A stretch of 64,000 nt of DNA from Elusimicrobiota bacterium (GTDB lineage: Bacteria; Elusimicrobiota; Elusimicrobia; FEN-1173): the NCBI GenBank assembly GCA_016714745.1, contig JADKCG010000005.1:82437-146436 (forward strand), in the 5' to 3' direction. A model generated the notes under the pieces. That model made no database searches and was not told the DNA's origin. It was given only the letters and a program-made list of their open reading frames with translations. Numbering within the stretch: position 1 is the first letter of the stretch; each line of letters starts with the position of its first letter. A program made the position numbers and the translations under genes. Shown here one piece after another: positions 57,431-64,000 of this stretch.

Positions 57431-58790
57431 CGGCCTGGCCGGCCATCACCGTGTAGGTCGTTTCCCCTTCCGACAGGGTCGGTTGGCTGACAAATTCAGA
57501 AATCCACTGTTCCCCGTCATCCTTCCGATCGTTTATGAGTGTGTCCCCGTTCACAACCCCGGCGTTCCGTTGCGGAGTCAAAACCTGATTGTTCGATTGT
57601 CCCACCGACCGCCCGAGCGCGCCCGTCAATTGGCCCTCGGCGTTAAAATCATATTCGACCGTGGTTTCAGAATAGTTATACCCGTGACCCCTGGGTGTAA
57701 TCACTAAAAACGCATCGCTGGGATCCAATATAGCCGACCGACTCTTGGTCACACTTTTCCCGACCACCGCCTGACCCTGAATCACATGGTAGTCATTTAT
57801 TATTTCCGATACGGTCGATTGGTCAACCCGGATCGTTTTTGACCACACTTCCCCATCGTCCAACAGGCCGTTCCGGTTGTCATCGCCCACAACCACACCG
57901 TCATTATCCCGTTCCAGCGAGAAAACCTCGTTGTTCGATTCGGAATACGTTTGGCCAACCGCCCCTATCAATTGACCCCTGGCATTGAAATCGTATTCAA
58001 TCGTCGCGAACGATTTAATATATCCATGGGACCCCTTGTCTTTGACTTCTTTGAAAACTCCGTTTTCAACAGTGGCCCCATAGGTCGTTGTTTCACTTTT
58101 GACGACCACCGCCTGTCCCAAAATGACCGCGTAAGAGTTCAACGTTTGCGACCGTGTGGACTGATCCACGACAGCGTCAACCCCCTCTTCGATCTTTCCA
58201 TCCCGGTTGGTGTCCGTCCAAACCTCCGAGTTCTGTTCGGTTATCGTTCCCCCCTCCGCTCCCATCAGTTGACCCAACTGATTGTAGGTATGAGTCACAT
58301 AAGAAAGGGTTTTGGAATACCCATGCGCCCCCGTGTCCGTTATCGCCACGAAACTACCGTCCCCTTCCCGCCGCGCACCGTACGTCTCCGTCTCCGATGC
58401 CACCAACTGAGCCGCGCCACCGATCACCACGTAATAGTTTTTTCCAGCGCTGACAGAAGACTGATCCTCCAAAACGTCCACCCCGGGATCAATGGTTCCA
58501 TTCTGGTCAATGTCCGTCCATACTTCGGAATTTTGTTCGCCCGCGGTTGTGCCCGTCGCGCCAATCAACTGACCCTTCTCGTTATACTGGTTCACCACCC
58601 GCGTCTTACTGTAACTATACCCGTGCACCGAACTGTCCACGATCCGCTGGCCGTCCGAACCCGCACTCCAACTCTCCGTCACGCTCATCAACACCACCGC
58701 CTGACCCCGCACCACCGCATACACGTTCCTCGTCTCCGTCTCCGTCAACTGGTCCGCCCATTCGTCCTGCGATACACGCGAATCCTTCAA
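57180..58790 (-). CDS. giant protein, about six YD-like repeat units
   Basis: A 536-residue fragment of regular units. Each has VRGQAVVLMSVTESW or similar, GYSYSKTRVVNQYNEKGQL, GATGTT, an acidic loop (DIDQNGTIDPG, DTNRDGKIEEG, DDNRNGLLDDGE) and a VDQ/VxxQ segment leading to the next unit. The last 70 residues are out of frame with the fragment to its left. At its right end the frame is broken by a missing C at 58800, relative to the copy near 60978. The first codons belong to the 2.17-kb super-repeat. Confidence 0.65.
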   Translation of the reverse strand: MKDSRVSQDEWADQLTETETRNVYAVVRGQAVVLMSVTESWSAGSDGQRIVDSSVHGYSYSKTRVVNQYNEKGQLIGATGTTAGEQNSEVWTDIDQNGTIDPGVDVLEDQSSVSAGKNYYVVIGGAAQLVASETETYGARREGDGSFVAITDTGAHGYSKTLSYVTHTYNQLGQLMGAEGGTITEQNSEVWTDTNRDGKIEEGVDAVVDQSTRSQTLNSYAVILGQAVVVKSETTTYGATVENGVFKEVKDKGSHGYIKSFATIEYDFNARGQLIGAVGQTYSESNNEVFSLERDNDGVVVGDDNRNGLLDDGEVWSKTIRVDQSTVSEIINDYHVIQGQAVVGKSVTKSRSAILDPSDAFLVITPRGHGYNYSETTVEYDFNAEGQLTGALGRSVGQSNNQVLTPQRNAGVVNGDTLINDRKDDGEQWISEFVSQPTLSEGETTYTVMAGQAVVLESRTRIWAGVGWGHVHENRTSGRPWLQFFRHAGAKRVQHERATDWSVRTSGRQNEQRCADAPSGQQRGDCWRHDRKRFVG

Positions 58791-59146
58791 CCCTCCACGT
58801 TCGTTAGACCCGTCGATCCTCCCTTCGCCGCCTCCAACTGACCCGTCTCGTTATACTTGTTATACACCGTCGTCACCGTTCGGTTATACCGTGACTCCCA
58901 CGTCCGATATCCGCTTTCCATCGCTCCCAGCCGTCCAGCTCTGCGTCACTCCCCTTCATCGCCACCGCTTGTCCCATCACCACCCCCATACACGTTCTTC
59001 GTCATCGATTCCGTTCGCTGGTTTTCGTAGTCCACATCGTTTACCCGCGAATCTTTCAATACCTTCGCGTTCGATACTCCACCGTCCATCCCGCCGCGCC
59101 CTCCAACTGGCCTTCCCCGTGTAATAGTTGCGCACCGTCGACTCGC
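58791..59146 (-). pseudogene. giant protein, short disordered-frame stretch of the first super-repeat copy
   Basis: The bases match the second super-repeat copy (60970-61330) closely, but several one-base differences break the frame: a missing C near 58800, one near 58893, and further changes at 58958, 58985 and 59118. Local frames read SLSESTVRNYYTG and NKYNETGQL. I treat it as part of the giant gene with sequence errors rather than as a separate gene. Confidence 0.6.
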
Positions 59147-61651
59147 TCAAACTGTATCCGTGCTCATCCTCTCCCAGCGCCACCCCATTGATACCACCAC
59201 CCAACTCCTCGTGAAACTCTTCACCACCAACGCCTGCCCTCCCATCACCCCATACCGGCTCCACGTCTTGTATTTGTTCTGGTGTTCCGCCACCTCAAAT
59301 TCCCACGGCTCATTGGCTTCATAGATCCCGTCCCCGTCATCCCCCTTAATCGTCCCGTCCGCTTCCTGTTTCACCGTCAACACTTTCCCATTTTCTGAAT
59401 CACCTTCCGTCTCTCCCTCCGCTCCCGTCATCTGCCCTTTCCCGTTATACCCATACTGCACCGTCGTCACCGACGTGTTAGACCCCGCCGCACCGGCCGG
59501 TATCGCCCCTCCCACCTCGTCCAACGCCCAACTCTTCGTCACACTCTTCAACAGCACCGCCTGGCCCATCACCACCCCATACGTGTTGTCTCCCGAAAAC
59601 GCGCTCCACTGAACCTCCTCTTTAAACTCCCACGCTTCTCCTACGTCCTGGATCCCATCACCGTCCGCGTCGTTTTTGATCCCATTGCCCGCATCGTTCA
59701 GCACCGCCGTACTCACCTTCCCTCCGTTCGTCCGTCCACCCGTCACACCCACCGCTCCCGTCAACTGTCCCCGCTGGTTGTATTCGTTCGCCACAACCGT
59801 CTCGCTGTAACTATACCCCTGTTCCTTTTCGTCCGTGATCGCCACGCCACCCTTCATCGCCCAACTCTTCGTCGTGCTCTTCGTCACCACCGCTTGACCC
59901 AAAACCACCGCATACTCGTTCACCGTCTCCGTCTCCGTCCCCTGGTCCACCCACTCATACGCCCATGACTCCCCATCCCCCATGAACCCGTCGTTGCCCA
60001 CATCCCCTTCAATCACTCCGGCCACCCGCCTCGGCGTCTTCACCTCCACGTTCGCCCACCCCGTCGTACCCCCCTCCACCCGTTCCAACTGACCATCCTT
60101 CGTATACGTGTTCTTCACAGTCGTCACGCTTCGGTTATACCCGTGCGCCATACTGTCTTTAATCGCCACCCCATTACCGTCGCACGCGTAACTCTCCGTC
60201 TCGCTCCTCACCACCAACGCCTGCCCACCAATCACCACATAATCGTTCTCCGTTGTCGATACCGTCCGTTGCGCTTCCACCGTCCACGTTTCTCCCACAT
60301 CCTCCACCCCGTCGCGGTCCGCGTCTCCCTCAATCACCCACCCCGTTCGACTCGACGAACCTTCCGTCGTCAGGTGTCCCACCAAATCTCCGTTCCCGTC
60401 ACGCAACTCCCCTTTCCCATTAAACCTCAACGTCTCTCCCCACAACACCAAATTCCCGTTCCCGATCCCTAGGTTCGAGTCAACGGACGAGGAATCAGTC
60501 CCCCTCTCCTGATCATACCCCTCCGTCGTCGTCTCACCACCCCCATACACCACACGATACGTCTCTCCCCCCTTCAACCGTCCCAGCGGATCTCCCACAC
60601 CCCTATACACCTCGTCGACGCCCGCCATCTCGTCTAACACCACCAGCACCTCTTCCCCACCCAACAACGCTCCCGCCCAATCTTCCACGCTCTTAAACGT
60701 CCCCTGCGTCGTCTTGCTCTCCGTCCGACCCGTCGCGCCAATCATCTGACCGTCCACGTTATACTGGTTCACCATCGTTGTCTTACTATAGCTATACCCG
60801 TGCGCCTTTTCGTTCACGATCCGCCGCCCGTCCGAACCCGCACTCCAACTCTCCGTCACGCTCATCAACACCACCGCCTGACCCCGCACCACCGCATACA
60901 CGTTCCTCGTCTCCGTCTCCGTCAACTGGTCCGCCCATTCGTCCTGCGATACACGCGAATCCTTCAACCCCTCCACGTTCGTTAGACCCGTCGATCCTCC
61001 CTTCGCCGCCTCCAACTGACCCGTCTCGTTATACTTGTTATACACCGTCGTCACCGTTCGGTTATACCCGTGACTCCCCACGTCCGATATCCGCTTTCCA
61101 TCGCTCCCAGCCGTCCAGCTCTGCGTCACTCCCTTCATCGCCACCGCTTGTCCCATCACCACCCCATACACGTTCTTCGTCATCGATTCCGTTCGCTGGT
61201 TTTCGTAGTCCACATCGTTTACCCGCGAATCTTTCAATACCTTCGCGTTCGATACTCCCACCGTCCATCCCGCCGCGCCCTCCAACTGGCCTTCCCCCGT
61301 GTAATAGTTGCGCACCGTCGACTCGCTCAAACTGTATCCGTGCTCATCCTCTCCCAGCGCCACCCCATTGATACCCACCACCCAACTCCTCGTGAAACTC
61401 TTCACCACCAACGCCTGCCCTCCCATCACCCCATACCGGCTCCACGTCTTGTATTTGTTCTGGTGTTCCGCCACCTCAAATTCCCACGGCTCATTGGCTT
61501 CATAGATCCCGTCCCCGTCATCCCCCTTAATCGTCCCGTCCGCTTCCTGTTTCACCGTCAACACTTTCCCATTTTCTGAATCACCTTCCGTCTCTCCCTC
61601 CGCTCCCGTCATCTGCCCTTTCCCGTTATACCCATACTGCACCGTCGTCAC
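59147..61651 (-). CDS. giant protein, one full super-repeat of YD-like units with EF-hand-like loops
   Basis: An 834-residue fragment, the best-preserved stretch. It begins and ends with the same segment (TTVQYGYNGKGQMTGAEG), so it covers one full 726-residue super-repeat plus part of the next. Sub-units of about 100 residues carry the VVMGQAV-type strand, the SW segment, GYSYS and YNxxGQLxGA. Acidic loops include DADRDGVEDVGE, DADGDGIQDVGE and DVGNDGFMGDGE, each followed closely by W. There is no enzyme motif, and it looks like an elongated surface structure. The frame ends at a missing C near 61690. Confidence 0.75.
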   Translation of the reverse strand: MTTVQYGYNGKGQMTGAEGETEGDSENGKVLTVKQEADGTIKGDDGDGIYEANEPWEFEVAEHQNKYKTWSRYGVMGGQALVVKSFTRSWVVGINGVALGEDEHGYSLSESTVRNYYTGEGQLEGAAGWTVGVSNAKVLKDSRVNDVDYENQRTESMTKNVYGVVMGQAVAMKGVTQSWTAGSDGKRISDVGSHGYNRTVTTVYNKYNETGQLEAAKGGSTGLTNVEGLKDSRVSQDEWADQLTETETRNVYAVVRGQAVVLMSVTESWSAGSDGRRIVNEKAHGYSYSKTTMVNQYNVDGQMIGATGRTESKTTQGTFKSVEDWAGALLGGEEVLVVLDEMAGVDEVYRGVGDPLGRLKGGETYRVVYGGGETTTEGYDQERGTDSSSVDSNLGIGNGNLVLWGETLRFNGKGELRDGNGDLVGHLTTEGSSSRTGWVIEGDADRDGVEDVGETWTVEAQRTVSTTENDYVVIGGQALVVRSETESYACDGNGVAIKDSMAHGYNRSVTTVKNTYTKDGQLERVEGGTTGWANVEVKTPRRVAGVIEGDVGNDGFMGDGESWAYEWVDQGTETETVNEYAVVLGQAVVTKSTTKSWAMKGGVAITDEKEQGYSYSETVVANEYNQRGQLTGAVGVTGGRTNGGKVSTAVLNDAGNGIKNDADGDGIQDVGEAWEFKEEVQWSAFSGDNTYGVVMGQAVLLKSVTKSWALDEVGGAIPAGAAGSNTSVTTVQYGYNGKGQMTGAEGETEGDSENGKVLTVKQEADGTIKGDDGDGIYEANEPWEFEVAEHQNKYKTWSRYGVMGGQALVVKSFTRSWVVVSMGWRWERMSTDTV

Positions 61652-64000
61652 CGACGTGTTAGACCCCGCCGCACCGGCCGGTATCGCCCCCCACCTCGTC
61701 CAACGCCCAACTCTTCGTCACACTCTTCAACAGCACCGCCTGGCCCATCACCACCCCATACGTGTTGTCTCCCGAAAACGCGCTCCACTGAACCTCCTCT
61801 TTAAACTCCCACGCTTCTCCTACGTCCTGATCCCATCACCGTCCGCGTCGTTTTTGATCCCATTGCCCGCATCGTTCAGCACCGCCGCATTCACCTTCCT
61901 CCGTTCGTCCGTCCACCCGTCACACCCACTGCACCCGTCAACTGTCCCCGCTGGTTGTATTCGTTCGCCACAACCGTCTCGCTGTAACTATACCCCTGTT
62001 CCTTTTCGTCCGTGATCGCCACGCCACCCTTCATCGCCCAACTCTTCGTCGTGCTCTTCGTCACCACCGCTTGACCAAAACCACCGCATACTCGTTCACC
62101 GTCTCCGTCTCCGTCCCCTGGTCCACCCACTCATACACCCACGACTCCCCATCCCCCATGAACCCGTCGTTGCCCACATCCCCTTCAATCACTCCGGCCA
62201 CCCGCCTCGGCGTCTTCACCTCCACGTTCGCCCACCCCGTCGTACCCCCCTCCACCCGTTCCAACTGACCATCCTTCGTATACGTGTTCTTCACAGTCGT
62301 CACGCTTCGGTTATACCCGTGCGCCATACTGTCTTTAATCGCCACCCCATTACCGTCGCACGCGTAACTCTCCGTCTCGCTCTCACCACCAACGCCTGCC
62401 CACCAATCACCACATAATCGTTCTCCGTTGTCGATACCGTCCGTTGCGCTTCCACCGTCCACGTTTCTCCCACATCCTCCACCCCGTCGCGGTCCGCGTC
62501 TCCCTCAATCACCCACCCCGTTCGACTCGACGTCCCCTCCGTCGTCAGGTGTCCCACCAAATCTCCGTTCCCGTCACGCAACTCCCCTTTCCCATAAAAC
62601 TCAACGTCTCTCCCCACAACACCAAATTCCCGTTCCCGATCCCTAGGTTCGAGTCAACGGACGAGGAATCAGTCCCCCTCTCCTGATCATACCCCTCCGT
62701 CGTCGTCTCACCACCCCCATACACCACACGATACGTCTCTCCCCCCTTCAACCGTCCCAGCGGATCTCCCACACCCCTATACACCTCGTCAACGCCCGAC
62801 ATCTCGTCTAACACCACCAGCACCTCTTCCCCACCTAACAACGCACCCGCCCAATCTTCCACGCTCTTAAACGTCCCCTGCGTCGTCTTGCTCTCCGTCC
62901 GACCCGTCGCGCCAATCATCTGACCGTCCACGTTATACTGGTTCACCATCGTTGTCTTACTATAGCTATACCCGTGCGCCTCTTCGTTCACGATCCGCTG
63001 GCCGTCCGAACCCGCACTCCAACTCTCCGTCACGCTCATCAACACCACCGCCTGACCCCGCACCACCGCATACACGTTCCTCGTCTCGTCTCCGTCAACT
63101 GGTCCGCCCATTCGTCCTGCGATACACGCGAATCCTTCAACCCCTCCACGTTCGTTAGACCCGTCGATCCTCCCTTCGCCGCCTCCAACTGACCCGTCTC
63201 GTTATACTTGTTATACACCGTCGTCACCGTTCGGTTATACCCGTGACTCCCACGTCCGATATCCGCTTTCCATCGCTCCCAGCCGTCCAGCTCTGCGTCA
63301 CTCCCTTCATCGCCACCGCTTGTCCCATCACCACCCCATACACGTTCTTCGTCATCGATTCCGTTCGCTGGTTTTCGTAGTCACATCGTTTACCCGCGAA
63401 TCTTTCAATACCTTCGCGTTCGATACTCCCACCGTCCATCCCGCCGCGCCCTCCAACTGGCCTTCCCGTGTAATAGTTGCGCACCGTCGACTCGCTCAAA
63501 CTGTATCCGTGCTCATCCTCTCCCAGCGCCACCCCATTGATACCCACCACCCACTCCTCGAAACTCTTCACCACCAACGCCTGCCCTCCCATCACCCCAT
63601 ACCGGCTCCACGTCTTGTATTTGTTCTGGTGTTCCGCCACCTCAAATTCCACGGCTCATTGGCTTCATAGATCCCGTCCCTGTCATCCCCTTAATCGTCC
63701 CGTCCGCTTCCTGTTTCACCGTCAACACTTTCCCATTTTCTGAATCACCTTCCGTCTCTCCCTCCGCTCCCAGTCATCTGCCCTTTTCCCGTTATGCCAT
63801 ATTGCACCGTCGTCACCGACGTGTTAGACCTCGCCGCACCGGCCGGTATCGCCCCCCACCTCGTCCACGCCCAACTTTCGTCACACTTTCAACAGCACCG
63901 CCTGGCCCATCACCACCCCATACGTGTTGTCTCCCGAAAACGCGCTTTTTTTTTTTTCTCTCACTGAACCTCCTCCTTCTTTAAACTTCCCACGCTTTCC
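61652..64000 (-). pseudogene. giant protein, further super-repeat copy with many base errors at the contig end
   Basis: The copy between 61652 and 64000 aligns with 59475-61830, but single missing bases are frequent (for example near 61690, 61829, 61901, 62076, 62384, 63087, 63256, 63382, 63467, 63650 and 63866), so only short frames survive: 62545-63111 (VYAVVRGQAVVLMS, YNVDGQMIGATG), 62061-62462 and 63224-63652. A 12-base T-run at 63946-63957 interrupts a sequence that is continuous in the other copies. Error density rises toward the end, as in a low-coverage contig terminus. Confidence 0.6.

Larger units (their letters stand above)
26451..64000 (-). other. interpreted span of one giant gene (over 12,000 codons, 5' end beyond the window)
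   Basis: Coding potential is continuous on the minus strand over 37.5 kb, but it is split into about 18 frames that overlap or nearly abut by 4-160 bases. At almost every junction I checked, the out-of-frame tail of one fragment is the frame-shifted copy of the next fragment's start, or the next frame remains open upstream of its first start codon. Repeats also run through the breaks. Ribosome sites are absent at the breaks. This is what random one-base indels do to one huge gene. Giant genes of this kind are known from Omnitrophota. A few true gene borders, for example at 35275, cannot be excluded. Confidence 0.7.
58641..64000 (-). repeat. large tandem super-repeat, about 2.17 kb per unit
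   Basis: Three aligned landmarks (the GATCCGC string at 58641, 60818 and 62992; GTTAGACCCG at 58803, 60981 and 63154) show a period of 2174-2178 bases. Most of each unit is nearly identical, with a few substitutions and a scatter of one-base deletions. Each unit encodes about 726 residues: several YD-like sub-units and one inserted, beta-rich stretch (TYRVVYGGGETTTEGYDQ). About two and a half copies are visible, and the window ends inside one, so the real number is unknown. Confidence 0.9.

Noticed and set aside
26451..58790. About 18 separate minus-strand genes in an operon
   Set aside because: Overlaps are frame-shifted copies of the neighbouring fragment, most fragments start with GTG or TTG in the middle of a repeat unit or domain, and no Shine-Dalgarno sequences were seen. 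One giant gene broken by indels explains all of this better.
63946..63957. T12 run as an intrinsic terminator
   Set aside because: The other two copies of the super-repeat read straight through this place without the T-run, and the surrounding bases are error-rich. It is an end-of-contig artefact.
48827..64000. RHS/YD-type toxin (polymorphic toxin)
   Set aside because: The repeat motif is YD-like, but I found no conserved RHS core, cleavage motif or C-terminal toxin domain, and the reading continues into a SecA-like ATPase.
58641..64000. CRISPR array or other short-repeat locus
   Set aside because: The repeat unit is about 2.17 kb, is protein coding and lacks spacers.

Overview
The window looks like a contig from an uncultivated Gram-negative bacterium, most like Omnitrophota (candidate phylum OP3) or a relative such as Elusimicrobiota. 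This is an inference from a bacterial histone-fold protein, a menaquinone/Nuo gene pair and, above all, two enormous genes. No rRNA, tRNA, CRISPR array or insertion sequence was recognised.

Bases 1-16,500 are compact housekeeping DNA, almost all on the minus strand. In order they hold nuoB (partial), nuoA and menG; a 60-residue histone; an E1-like ThiF/MoeB enzyme; and a VapBC-type toxin-antitoxin pair with a clear promoter and palindromic operator. Next is a run of overlapping genes, DUF2203-folE-gph-moeZ-cysM-[JAMM+sulfite reductase], whose last three members look like a sulfur-carrier route to cysteine. A second run follows: a membrane protein, DsrE-like protein, nadA, moaD, moaE, EVE-domain protein, a DUF3592-like membrane protein and bcp. 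A plus-strand sensor kinase/OmpR-type regulator pair and a lone minus-strand receiver protein end this part.

Bases 16,637-26,323 (plus strand) encode what I read as one secreted or membrane-anchored protein of about 3,200 residues. It has a signal peptide, a long unknown region, a membrane segment, and then two tandem modules. Each module is a degenerate ClpB-like AAA+ domain followed by a Lon ATPase and a Lon protease domain. The first Lon protease domain has apparently lost its Ser-Lys dyad; the second keeps it. Two more membrane helices follow.

Bases 26,451-64,000 (minus strand) are almost entirely coding. They break into about 18 overlapping fragments that I interpret as one giant gene, more than 12,000 codons visible, running off the right end of the window. 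Read from its N-terminal side (right to left) it contains about 15 kb of YD-like repeats with EF-hand-like calcium loops, including about two and a half near-identical 2.17-kb super-repeats. Then come a Gly-rich stretch, a duplicated beta-rich module, hydrophobic segments, a SecA-like DEAD ATPase, helical and membrane regions, a pseudokinase-like region, a CPBP-like membrane-protease region and an HEVGH metallopeptidase motif. The two giant genes converge on a 133-bp palindromic element that supplies both stop codons.

A caution applies throughout. Conserved genes (nadA, the histidine kinase, the DsrE-like and DUF3592-like genes) carry single-base frameshifts, several in homopolymers. The fragmentation of the giant genes is therefore more likely sequencing error than biology, and the last about 2.3 kb is clearly poor sequence.
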